Assembly: GCF_004349355.1 (NCBI RefSeq)
Contig: NZ_SMFK01000013.1
Location: 1 to 64,000, forward strand
Direction of reading: 5' to 3'
Source of the DNA: Flavobacterium cellulosilyticum
GTDB lineage: Bacteria > Bacteroidota > Bacteroidia > Flavobacteriales > Flavobacteriaceae
DNA: 64,000 nucleotides
Each line of letters starts with the position of its first letter. Position 1 is the stretch's first letter. Positions 33,391-41,723 of the stretch are shown here, one piece after another. Under the pieces are notes generated by a model. That model saw only the letters and a list, made by a program, of their open reading frames with translations. It searched no databases and was not told the origin of the DNA. The translations under genes and the position numbers were made by a program.

Positions 33391-33456
33391 TTGCCATTGC
33401 CATTGCCATTGCCATTGCTATTGCTTTTGCCTTTGTAATTGATATTGTTATTGAAA
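33391..33456 (+). repeat. Phase-locked TTGNNN hexamer array
   Basis: Eleven consecutive hexamers all begin with TTG: four TTGCCA, then TTGCTA, TTGCTT, TTGCCT, TTGTAA, TTGATA, TTGTTA and TTGAAA. The array ends 11 bases before the ketosynthase ATG and occupies nearly the whole spacer. The order TTGTAA-TTGATA-TTGnnA-TTGAAA at its end recurs at 57752-57775. Confidence 0.85.
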
Positions 33457-33467
33457 CTGATTTTTTT

Positions 33468-34757
33468 ATGAAAAAACGCGTTGTTATTACAGGTCTTGGA
33501 ATCGTAGCACCAAATGGTGTTGGTCTTGATGCGTTTACCCATGCTATAAAAAATGGTGTTTCTGGAATTAAACATGATTCTGAATTAGAGCGATTGCAAT
33601 TTTCATGTCAAATTGCAGGGAAACCTGAAGTGCCTCCAGAATTATCATTGCGTTATTTCACGGAATTAGAACTTCGAAACTTTAATTCCTCAGGAATTTT
33701 GTATGGTGTTATTGCAGGTATTGACGCATGGAAGGATGCAGGATTGTCGATGGAAGTCCATGATGAACCCGATTGGGAGAGTGGAACTATTTTTGGAACT
33801 GGAACTTCTGGAATTGATAAATTTCGCGAAAGCATATACAAAATTGATGATTTTCAAACCAGAAGATTAGGAAGTACTGCCGTGGCACAAACGATGAATA
33901 GTGGTATAAGTGCTTATTTGGGTGGGAAATTAGGATTGGGAAATATCGTAACAACCAATTCTTCAGCTTGTACAACAGGAACCGAAAGTATATTAATGGC
34001 CTATGAACGGATACAATCGGGACAAGCGAAACGTATTTTAGCTGGAAGTACTAGCGATTCTGGACCTTACATTTGGGGTGGATTTGATGCAATGAAAGTA
34101 TGTACCTATAAACATAATGAAACACCAGAAAAAGGTTCAAGACCAATGTCTGCTAGCGCTTCTGGATTTGTTCCAGGCAGTGGAGCGGGAGCTTTAATTG
34201 TAGAAGACTTAGAATCAGCTTTGGCAAGAGGAGCTAAAATTTATGCAGAAATACTTGGTGGAAACCTAAATTCTGGAGGACAACGTGGTCAAGGATCAAT
34301 GACAGCTCCAAACCCAATAGCAGTGCAAAGATGTATTAAAAAAGCAATGGAGAATGCGGGAATTCATCCAAAAGAAATTGATGCTATAAATGGGCATTTG
34401 ACTGCCACATCCAAAGATAGCTTGGAAATTCAGAATTGGAGTGACGCTTTAGGTAGGAGTGGAGCGGCGTTTCCTTTTATAAACTCATTAAAGTCTATTG
34501 TGGGTCATTGCTTATCGGCAGCTGGAAGTATTGAAAGTGTGGCAACTGTATTACAATTGCATCATAATTTCATTTTTCCGAATATCAATTGTGAAGATTT
34601 GCATCCTGAAATTACAGCAATTATAGATTCAAGCCGAATACCACAAAAATTAATAGAAAAAGAATTGAATATAATCGCAAAAGCAAGTTTCGGTTTCGGT
34701 GATGTGAATGGATGTGTAATCTTTAAAAAATATAAATTACATTCTCAAACTTTCTAA
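33468..34757 (+). CDS. Beta-ketoacyl-ACP synthase, KAS II-like
   Basis: A 429-residue condensing enzyme with the Cys-His-His triad: C168 in SSACTTGTESI, the first His (near 309) in NGHLTATSKDSLE, where the usual xHGTxT sequence is replaced, and the second His (near 346) in KSIVGHCLSAAGS. The N-terminus KKRVVITGLGIVAPNG is that of FabF-type enzymes. It elongates an ACP-bound chain by decarboxylative condensation, presumably on the ACP encoded next. The altered first-His motif suggests a specialised ketosynthase clade rather than housekeeping FabF. Confidence 0.88.
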   Translation: MKKRVVITGLGIVAPNGVGLDAFTHAIKNGVSGIKHDSELERLQFSCQIAGKPEVPPELSLRYFTELELRNFNSSGILYGVIAGIDAWKDAGLSMEVHDEPDWESGTIFGTGTSGIDKFRESIYKIDDFQTRRLGSTAVAQTMNSGISAYLGGKLGLGNIVTTNSSACTTGTESILMAYERIQSGQAKRILAGSTSDSGPYIWGGFDAMKVCTYKHNETPEKGSRPMSASASGFVPGSGAGALIVEDLESALARGAKIYAEILGGNLNSGGQRGQGSMTAPNPIAVQRCIKKAMENAGIHPKEIDAINGHLTATSKDSLEIQNWSDALGRSGAAFPFINSLKSIVGHCLSAAGSIESVATVLQLHHNFIFPNINCEDLHPEITAIIDSSRIPQKLIEKELNIIAKASFGFGDVNGCVIFKKYKLHSQTF

Positions 34758-34866
34758 AAAGGAAGGGAGCTTTATCCTAAAATCAATAATTAATAACTAA
34801 TATTCTGCTAGTAAGACAATATGGTTTAAAGTTTTTTTAATGAAGTAAACTAATTAATCAATAAAT

Positions 34867-35121
34867 ATGGACAAACAAGAAATTATCGAGAAGTTAAGGA
34901 GTATAGTAAAACCGTATAGTAACAATCAGAATGCATTTGATAATCTAACGGAAAGCACTGATTTTATTAGTGATTTACAAATAAATTCGGCTAATTTAGT
35001 CGATGTGATTTTAGATATTGAAGAAGAATTCGATATTGTAATCGACAATCAATCTATGGAACGAATGCTCGATGTGCAATCGGCAATCGAGATTATAGAA
35101 TTAAAATTATCTGAAAAATGA
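34867..35121 (+). CDS. Acyl carrier protein
   Basis: An 84-residue acidic four-helix ACP. The phosphopantetheine attachment Ser is S41 in LQINSANLVDVILDIEEEF, where the common Asp before the Ser is Asn. Its last four bases overlap the start of the phosphopantetheinyl transferase gene (ATGA), a strong sign that this transferase activates this carrier. It is the likely tether for the ketosynthase and dehydratase of the locus. Confidence 0.9.
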   Translation: MDKQEIIEKLRSIVKPYSNNQNAFDNLTESTDFISDLQINSANLVDVILDIEEEFDIVIDNQSMERMLDVQSAIEIIELKLSEK

Positions 35122-35615
35122 TTGGCAATGATATCGTAGATTTAGCGTTAGCACAAAAAGATAGTAATTGGAGAAGGCACGGTTTTTTAGATAAAATCTT
35201 TACTGAAAAGGAACAATTACTCATTTTAAAGTCCGAATATCCAGAAACAATGGTCTGGAATTTATGGAGTAGGAAGGAAGCATCCTATAAAATTTATAAT
35301 AGACAAACCCAAAAAAGAGGTTATTTTCCTTTGCAATTAGAATGCTTTACAGTAGACATCATAAACGATTTTTATTACGGGAATGTCATTATAAATGAGC
35401 AAATATATTTCACTAAAACAGAAATTACATCCCAATATATTAATACAATTGCTGTATTGAAGGTTTCAGATTTTGATTCAATTCAATTCTTAAAAAGTAA
35501 CACTGCTATTCAAAAAGATAATGGATTGCCTTTTTATAGAGATCCTAAAAATGCAGTATTAAAACCAGTATCAATAAGTCATCATGGGAGATTCGAGCAA
35601 ATAGTTTGTATCTAA
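35118..35615 (+). CDS. 4'-phosphopantetheinyl transferase
   Basis: A 165-residue AcpS-superfamily protein. The metal-binding start MIGNDIVDL and the WSRKEASYK segment (E54, K58) are the two family signatures. It transfers phosphopantetheine from CoA to the Ser of a carrier protein. It is larger than AcpS (about 120) and resembles lineage-specific stand-alone transferases. Four-base overlap with the ACP gene indicates coupling. It closes the co-directional polyketide set, and the next gene converges with a 4-base overlap of stop codons. Confidence 0.85.
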   Translation: MIGNDIVDLALAQKDSNWRRHGFLDKIFTEKEQLLILKSEYPETMVWNLWSRKEASYKIYNRQTQKRGYFPLQLECFTVDIINDFYYGNVIINEQIYFTKTEITSQYINTIAVLKVSDFDSIQFLKSNTAIQKDNGLPFYRDPKNAVLKPVSISHHGRFEQIVCI

Positions 35616-36208
35616 TTCAAGCCTAACCTTGATTTTAACTTTAGAAATAAAAGTGCAATTTTATAGGCATCATCTGATGATGAAATACGATCGCTTTGAG
35701 GTATTTTATAAATGGTACATAATTCATCCAGTGAAAATTGTTTGTTGTTAATATCTTTCAATTTTCGATACATAATATCAATATCCAAAGCTTCATTTTT
35801 TAATCTTCCACATTCCAATTTTTCTAATGCTACGTTTATCATTTCGACATCAAAATCGATGTGATGGCCAACTAGTACGGAATTTCCAATATACTCAACA
35901 AAAGCTTGAATACCCTCGTATTCGCTTAGCTTTTTCATTTTAGTTTCAATCGTAAATTCATTTGAAATTCCATTATCGTGAAAAAATTTATATTGAGCAA
36001 TTACAATTTCAAAACTATCAGCAATAACAATGCGGTCATCAATTACTGCAAAAGAGGCGATGGATAAAATAACATCTTTTTCGAGACTTAATCCAGAGGT
36101 TTCAGTAGTAAACACAACATATCTATTTGATTTTTTTTCAAATTTAGAGAGGTATGTTTTCCAAAATTCTGGATATTCTTTATTTATATTTTTTAACCAG
36201 TCTAACAT
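35612..36208 (-). CDS. DEDDh exonuclease-fold protein with degenerate active site
   Basis: A 198-residue protein of the DNA polymerase III epsilon-like exonuclease family. The fold is clear: RYVVFTTETSGLSLEKDVILSIASF, VLVGHHIDFDVEMINVAL and a C-terminal FSLDELCTIYKIP. Two catalytic residues are changed. The first Asp of the DxE motif is T34 (T34-T-E36), and the His of the H-x4-D motif is I175 (RISSSDD), while E36, D120 and D180 remain. It may be a nucleic-acid-binding pseudoenzyme or have altered chemistry. It starts 2 bases after the stop of the CBS/nucleotidyltransferase gene, so the two form an operon. Confidence 0.78.
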   Translation of the reverse strand: MLDWLKNINKEYPEFWKTYLSKFEKKSNRYVVFTTETSGLSLEKDVILSIASFAVIDDRIVIADSFEIVIAQYKFFHDNGISNEFTIETKMKKLSEYEGIQAFVEYIGNSVLVGHHIDFDVEMINVALEKLECGRLKNEALDIDIMYRKLKDINNKQFSLDELCTIYKIPQSDRISSSDDAYKIALLFLKLKSRLGLN

Positions 36209-36210
36209 AA

Positions 36211-38127
36211 TTATGAAAATTGGGTAAGTTTAAACTTAGTTTTAATTAGTTCTTCTAATTCTCTCATTGGAGCAAATGCATTTTTCAAATGTTCTTTATC
36301 TGCTTTTGATAATTCATGCAAATTTATAAATTGACCGGAACTATCATTTTTCAATCCTTCCAATGTTCTAAATTTTGATAAAGTTAAAAATGCTTCCGCA
36401 CAATTGAGATAAATTTCACTATTTCTAGGATCAACAATAGATAATTGCTTGAATCTGAGATAAGTATTATTGACCCCTTTTACGGAATAACTCAAACTAA
36501 ACAAACGAGCTGCATCAATAAGAGGCATTAAAGCACGTGTTTTTATATCGAATTTATCCTTGTTTACTCCTAATTCTTCCACATTGAAATTTTTGAAAAA
36601 GGTCAAAGGTGAATTTTTCCTTAAAGCATCATTTCCAAGAAAATCAAAGAACAATACATTATTTTTAACATTATTAAAAATGACATTTTGTATGGCTTCT
36701 TCCAACTTATGTTCTCCAAAAGCAATTTCGAGATCAAAGAAAATACTACTTATTTCATTGCTGTTTTCACCTGGAGTATTGATCCAATTACTGTATTGTT
36801 TTGTCCAGTCTGTCAAAGACTTGCACCAAAGCATATTACTTGCTATATGACCATTAGGACATAATTCATATCCTACATTTTCAAGGGAAACAGTTGTTCT
36901 TTTTGCCAACTTTATAAAATAGTCCTTTACGTCTCTATATTTATCTGGTGTAACATCTTCAAAGATTAAAATTGAATCCTGATCTGTAGATAATAATTGT
37001 TCTTTTCGTCCTTGGCTACCAATACTTAACCATACAAAACGAACAGGAGGAGAGCCTAAATCTAAAATTGCTAATTCTACTGACCGCTTAATAATTGCTA
37101 AATTAATTTCACTAGCAATATTGTTGATGTGAGAAAGCGGTATGTTTTTATGCAAAGATTTTTGAATAAGTTCCGTCAATCTTTTTCTAATTGATTTTAA
37201 ATCTTCTGCAGACTTAGAACGTTTTATTTCTTTAATTAAAACTCCAGGATTACTGGCTTGGGCAACAATTAAATCATGTTCAGAAATAATTCCTTTTACA
37301 GTTGATTTATCGGTTCCATCATTGGTAACACATAAATGAGTTACATTGTATTTTAACATCAGTAATTGAGCTTCTGCCAATGATACATTTTCCATAATTG
37401 TAACTACTGGTGATGTCATGATTTTATCAATAGTTGTTGAAATAGAATATCGTCCAGTTGCAATTTTTGTAGACATATCAGTATGTGTAACAATACCAAT
37501 AGGAAGATCGTTTTGACAAACAATAGCACTATTTGTAATTGTATTCGTCATAAGTTGAGCTACTTCTTGTACAATACTTGATGTGGTTATTTTAAGAGGA
37601 GTTGTGTTATAGGATAAAGATTGAAAATATTGCATTTCTGACTTTTGGTCGGAGTAGTATATGTTATCTGATACCAATTTTCCATGAAGATTTTCAATTT
37701 CATTTGGATTACTTGAATTTGAGGCAAAACTTTCCAATAAATATTCCAAAACATTAGAATTATGAGTGACAAACGTGCGGAAAGTAGCAATTGGAATAGC
37801 ATAAATAATACTTTCTTCTCTTGCCTTGGCAGTCATCATATAATTATTTTTGGCAAAAAATGGACGTAAACCAAAAACATCACCTTCAACACATTTATTG
37901 ATTAAAGTTTCTTCAGCATCGGCAATTACTGTTAAATTGATAACACCTGATGCAACAACATAGAAACTATCATGTAATATATCATTAATATGGAATAAAA
38001 GTTTATGCTTTTCTAGGTTAATAACTCGAATACTTGTAGCAATTTCTGATAGTTCTTGAAAACTTAAATTGTCAAAAGGCGGATATTTTTTTAAGAAATC
38101 AGCGATATGTTCGGCTATAGTATTCAT
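36211..38127 (-). CDS. Cyclic-nucleotide-binding/CBS/DUF294 nucleotidyltransferase protein
   Basis: A 638-residue cytoplasmic protein with four parts: an N-terminal cNMP-binding-like domain (about 15-135), two CBS motifs (about 165-290, with GIVTHTDMS and GIISEHDLI), a DUF294 nucleotidyltransferase-like domain (GSQGRKEQLLSTDQDS near 385, with G-S and D-x-D residues intact) and a C-terminal helical DUF294_C. The arrangement suggests a signal-transducing nucleotidyltransferase that senses nucleotides. Its target is not known. It is paired with the degenerate exonuclease 2 bases downstream. Confidence 0.88.
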   Translation of the reverse strand: MNTIAEHIADFLKKYPPFDNLSFQELSEIATSIRVINLEKHKLLFHINDILHDSFYVVASGVINLTVIADAEETLINKCVEGDVFGLRPFFAKNNYMMTAKAREESIIYAIPIATFRTFVTHNSNVLEYLLESFASNSSNPNEIENLHGKLVSDNIYYSDQKSEMQYFQSLSYNTTPLKITTSSIVQEVAQLMTNTITNSAIVCQNDLPIGIVTHTDMSTKIATGRYSISTTIDKIMTSPVVTIMENVSLAEAQLLMLKYNVTHLCVTNDGTDKSTVKGIISEHDLIVAQASNPGVLIKEIKRSKSAEDLKSIRKRLTELIQKSLHKNIPLSHINNIASEINLAIIKRSVELAILDLGSPPVRFVWLSIGSQGRKEQLLSTDQDSILIFEDVTPDKYRDVKDYFIKLAKRTTVSLENVGYELCPNGHIASNMLWCKSLTDWTKQYSNWINTPGENSNEISSIFFDLEIAFGEHKLEEAIQNVIFNNVKNNVLFFDFLGNDALRKNSPLTFFKNFNVEELGVNKDKFDIKTRALMPLIDAARLFSLSYSVKGVNNTYLRFKQLSIVDPRNSEIYLNCAEAFLTLSKFRTLEGLKNDSSGQFINLHELSKADKEHLKNAFAPMRELEELIKTKFKLTQFS

Positions 38128-38305
38128 AAGGATTTTAATATTATCGCTTGTAAAAATAATGAATTAATAAATTATAATATAGTCATTAATTGAGTAAATC
38201 GAATATTTTATAAATTTCTTAATTTTTTCTTAAAAATTCTATGATTAATAGTAAAATAAAATTAGATATTATAAATTTATGATTCAAACTAAATTATTTT
38301 AAATC

Positions 38306-38812
38306 ATGGGATTACAAAAAAAAATTAATTGGATTTTTATCGCATTCTTAACGGTAACGTTCATTAATGCACAAAATAAACCGGCGAGTCCTGCAGCTGT
38401 TGCCAATGGAAAAATTAATGACGCCACCATTAGCATTAATTATAGCAGTCCATCTGTAAAAGGAAGGAAAATATGGGGAGAATTGGTTCCGTTTAACAAA
38501 GTTTGGCGTGCTGGAGCCAACGATGCCACAACTTTTGAAACTGATAAAGACTTGACTATTGAAGGTGCAAAATTACCTGCAGGAAAATATTCTTTTTTTG
38601 TTATACCAAACGAAAAAGAATGTATTATAATTTTTAATAAAGAAGCGAAACAATGGGGAGCATATAAATACAAAGAAAGTGAAGATCAATTGAGAGTCAC
38701 GGTTAAACAAAATACAACTGACTCAAGTACTGAAAGTTTAGCCTATACCATAAATAAAAATAATATTGTACTGAGTTGGGAAAAATGGAATATCCCATTT
38801 AAGGTAAAATAA
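38306..38812 (+). CDS. DUF2911 secreted protein
   Basis: A 168-residue protein with a signal peptide (MGLQKKINWIFIAFLTVTFINAQ, cleavage near 22) and a DUF2911 beta-sandwich domain. Family landmarks: ISINYSSPSVKGRKIWGELVPFNKVWRAGANDATTFET and LPAGKYSFFVIPNEKECIIIFN. Function is unknown, and the domain is common in Bacteroidota as a secreted or periplasmic protein. It is monocistronic with a terminator close behind. Confidence 0.88.
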   Translation: MGLQKKINWIFIAFLTVTFINAQNKPASPAAVANGKINDATISINYSSPSVKGRKIWGELVPFNKVWRAGANDATTFETDKDLTIEGAKLPAGKYSFFVIPNEKECIIIFNKEAKQWGAYKYKESEDQLRVTVKQNTTDSSTESLAYTINKNNIVLSWEKWNIPFKVK

Positions 38813-38831
38813 GATAAAATCTGTTTTCATT

Positions 38832-38867
38832 AAAGCATTAGCAATTATATTGTTGATGCTTTTTTTA
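38832..38867 (+). terminator. Intrinsic terminator after the DUF2911 gene
   Basis: AAAGCATTAGCAA pairs with TTGTTGATGCTTT (two wobble pairs) around a 5-base loop and runs into TTTTTTT, 20 bases past the stop. Confidence 0.75.
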
Positions 38868-38999
38868 TTATGATGATTCAGAACAAATAGTGGATGTTTT
38901 GTATATTCTATTTTACATAATATAAATTATAGGTCAAATAATGACATTAAACTTCATCCATAATAGTACTATCAAAATGTATTCAAAAATCTAATAGCA

Positions 39000-39007
39000 T
39001 ATATTTG
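39000..39007 (+). promoter_or_regulatory. -7 box (TATATTTG) for the Bcr/CflA transporter
   Basis: TATATTTG overlaps a possible upstream TTG start at 39005, so translation must begin later, at the ATG 39035. The leader would be about 23 bases. Confidence 0.5.
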
Positions 39008-39034
39008 CAAAAAATTAAACAACTAAATATTTTG

Positions 39035-40228
39035 ATGGATAGAAAAAAATATATCAAATTAATTCTAATCTTAGGTTCGCTTACCGCACTTGGACCTTTT
39101 TCTATAGATATGTATTTACCTGGATTTTCAGGAATTGCAAAGGATTTGAATACTAGTGTTGCAAATGTTGCCATGACATTATCAAGTTATTTTATTGGTA
39201 TATCGGCCGGACAATTACTTTATGGACCATTATTAGATCGTTTTGGAAGAAAAAAACCTTTATATATTGGACTTTTTGTCTATATTTTGGCCTCTTTAGG
39301 TTGTGTTTTTGTTACAGATATTGATGCTTTTATTGGATTACGTTTCATCCAAGCTGTTGGAAGTTGTGCTGCTACAGTAGCTTCAGTTACTATGGTTCGC
39401 GATCTATTTCCTGTAAAAGACATTCCTAAAGTATTTTCTTTATTAATGCTGGTGGTTGGGCTTTCTCCAATGTTAGCGCCTACCATTGGTGGCTATGTAA
39501 CAAATAGTTTTAGTTGGCATGCTGTGTTTTTAATTTTAATGTTCTTAGGGATTTTTGTACTTATTGCAGCTCGTTTTGGGTTACCAAGTAATTATGAACC
39601 TGATCAATCGATTTCATTAAAACCAAAACCTATTGTAAATAATTTTTTAATAGTTTTAAAAGAACCACAGTTTTTTACCTACGCATTTACAGGTGCTGTA
39701 GCTTTCTCTGGATTGTTTATTTATGTTGCTGCATCACCGATATTATTTATGGATATTTATAAAGTAGACGCAAAAACCTATGGTTGGATATTTGCTTTTA
39801 TGTCTATGAGTTTTATTGGTGCGAGCCAACTTAATTCGCTATTGTTGAGGAAATTTTCTAGCGAACAAATGATTTTTGGTGCCTTAATAACTCAATTATT
39901 AATTACAATAATTTTTTTAATAGCGGCTTTATTTCATCTTTTGGATTTGTATGGAACGATTACGATGTTATTTTTGTTTTTAGGATGTCTCGGTATAACT
40001 AACCCAAATACTGCAGGACTTACCCTTGCTCCTTTTAGGGCCAATGCCGGAAGTGCATCTGCTTTAATGGGTGCTATTCAGTTGGGATTTGGCTCATTGG
40101 CTTCTTTTGCAGTTAGTTATTTTGTAAAAGATTCTTTGATTCCTATGGTTATATTAATGACTATTTCAACTACTTCCTCCTTTGTTATTTTAAATATCGG
40201 AAAAAGATCTATAAAAAAATCTTATTAA
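39035..40228 (+). CDS. Bcr/CflA-family multidrug efflux MFS transporter
   Basis: A 397-residue inner-membrane transporter with 12 predicted helices. The Bcr/CflA signature appears as TALGPFSIDMYLPGFSGIAKDL in the first helix and loop, then the MFS motif A GPLLDRFGRKKPLYIG between helices 2 and 3, and VTMVRDLFPVKDIPK. Members export bicyclomycin, chloramphenicol or other drugs by proton antiport, but substrate cannot be told from sequence. A longer frame starts with TTG at 39005. I reject it because a -7 box covers that codon. It is monocistronic and convergent with the sugar operon. Confidence 0.88.
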   Translation: MDRKKYIKLILILGSLTALGPFSIDMYLPGFSGIAKDLNTSVANVAMTLSSYFIGISAGQLLYGPLLDRFGRKKPLYIGLFVYILASLGCVFVTDIDAFIGLRFIQAVGSCAATVASVTMVRDLFPVKDIPKVFSLLMLVVGLSPMLAPTIGGYVTNSFSWHAVFLILMFLGIFVLIAARFGLPSNYEPDQSISLKPKPIVNNFLIVLKEPQFFTYAFTGAVAFSGLFIYVAASPILFMDIYKVDAKTYGWIFAFMSMSFIGASQLNSLLLRKFSSEQMIFGALITQLLITIIFLIAALFHLLDLYGTITMLFLFLGCLGITNPNTAGLTLAPFRANAGSASALMGAIQLGFGSLASFAVSYFVKDSLIPMVILMTISTTSSFVILNIGKRSIKKSY

Positions 40229-40262
40229 ATTTTTCGTAAATTAGAAGTAAATAGATTACTTG

Positions 40263-40299
40263 TAAAAAAAAAGCATCCATAAAAATATTTAAGGATGCT
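40263..40299 (-). terminator. Intrinsic terminator of the sugar operon
   Basis: On the minus strand AGCATCC and GGATGCT close a 14-base loop and run into a nine-T tract (plus-strand A run at 40263-40271). It lies about 80 bases after the permease stop and ends the minus-strand operon. Confidence 0.75.
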
Positions 40300-40380
40300 A
40301 TTTGAATGTTATTGCTGTTTCTATTATGATTAGAAATATTTATTACCTTTCTTATTAAAAATCAGCTATTTTAACTTCTT

Positions 40381-41712
40381 TTATGAGTTTATTATTTTAG
40401 AATGATGGTATGAAGTGTATCCATAAAGCGTCACTACTGCTAAACAGAATAAGGGTAATATAAAAGAGAAATTTACTTCTGGTATAAAACCAAATACTTT
40501 AAGATCAGAGAAACCAGGTCCACCCCAATCTAATATACTTGCTTGCAATAAAGGCATTAATGCACCTCCTACAATTGCCATAACCAAACCTGAAGAACCT
40601 ATTTTAGCTTCATCACCCATATCTTTTAGAGCAATCCCGTAAATTGTTGGGAACATAATTGACATAAAAATTGAAATTGAAATTAATGAAATCAATCCAG
40701 GTATTCCTTGCAATAGAATTGCTCCAGAAGCACAAATCATTCCTCCAACACCAAAATACATAAGCATTTTCGAAGGATTTATATTTTTCATCATGGCTGT
40801 ACCAATCCATCTTCCCATTAAAAATAATATCATTGCTGCAATATTATAGTTTGTCGCTGTAATATTTAACCCAAAGGTATGATTGATATTGTCAACATAT
40901 TGATACATAAAAGTCCAGCAAAGAATTTGTGCACCAACGTAAAATGCTTGAGCAATAACTCCATTTTTATAATTTTTGTTTGCCAATAATTTTTTGAAGG
41001 ATTCAGAGATAGACATTTTTTCTTCATGAACTGTTTTAGGCATTTTAGTAAAAATGATGATAATCAAAATTGCCAATACAAAAATTCCTAATCCTATATA
41101 AGGAATACTTATAATATTTAAATCGTGTTCTCTAATGGATGCTAATTCATCAGATGATAAGGCTTTGAATGTTTCTGGTGTGTAATTGTTTGATTTTATG
41201 CTTCCAATGACCAATTGTTGAGCTAAGATTAATCCAGTAATAGCTCCAATTGGATTAAATGCTTGAGCTAAATTTAAACGTTGTGTTGCCGTTTTATTAT
41301 TACCTAAGAATAAAATTAAAGGATTTGATGTTGTTTCAAGAAAGGCCAAACCACATGTTATCACCCAAAGTGAAACAAGAAAAAAAGTATAACTTTGATA
41401 ATGAGCAGCAGGATAAAACAAGAAGGCTCCTGTTGCATATAAAATTAGACCTAGTATAATTCCCGATTTGTAACTGTATTTTCTAATGTAAAGTGCAGCT
41501 GGAAAAGCCATAAAAAAATACCCAAAATAAAACGCCATTTGAACAAATGATGCTTGCAAATTAGAAAGTTCAGGCATTACCTTTTTGAAAGTAGACACCA
41601 TCGGAGCCGTTAGTTCGTTTGCAATTCCCCAAAGGGCAAATAATATTGTAATTATGATAAATTGAAAGGCTAGTTCCTTACTAACAATTGGAATTTTTTT
41701 TAATTGATTCAT
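40381..41712 (-). CDS. FucP-like sugar:proton symporter (MFS)
   Basis: A 443-residue 12-helix permease of the fucose/glucose/galactose family: LFALWGIANELTAPMVSTFKKVMPEL in helix 1, QMAFYFGYFFMAFPAALYIRKYSYK, LAFLETTSNPLILFLG and FNPIGAITG are the classical FucP landmarks. It imports a monosaccharide through the inner membrane. It is the last gene of a four-gene operon with a kinase, a ketose epimerase and a porin, so the substrate is probably a ketose. The kinase ends 12 bases upstream of its start. Confidence 0.9.
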   Translation of the reverse strand: MNQLKKIPIVSKELAFQFIIITILFALWGIANELTAPMVSTFKKVMPELSNLQASFVQMAFYFGYFFMAFPAALYIRKYSYKSGIILGLILYATGAFLFYPAAHYQSYTFFLVSLWVITCGLAFLETTSNPLILFLGNNKTATQRLNLAQAFNPIGAITGLILAQQLVIGSIKSNNYTPETFKALSSDELASIREHDLNIISIPYIGLGIFVLAILIIIIFTKMPKTVHEEKMSISESFKKLLANKNYKNGVIAQAFYVGAQILCWTFMYQYVDNINHTFGLNITATNYNIAAMILFLMGRWIGTAMMKNINPSKMLMYFGVGGMICASGAILLQGIPGLISLISISIFMSIMFPTIYGIALKDMGDEAKIGSSGLVMAIVGGALMPLLQASILDWGGPGFSDLKVFGFIPEVNFSFILPLFCLAVVTLYGYTSYHHSKIINS

Positions 41713-41723
41713 TTTTTTTTTAT

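Noticed and set aside
33391..33456. CRISPR array
   Set aside because: The units are 6 bases and contiguous, without spacers or cas genes.
39005..39034. TTG start of the Bcr/CflA transporter
   Set aside because: The TTG is part of the -7 box, so it would lie upstream of the transcript start.
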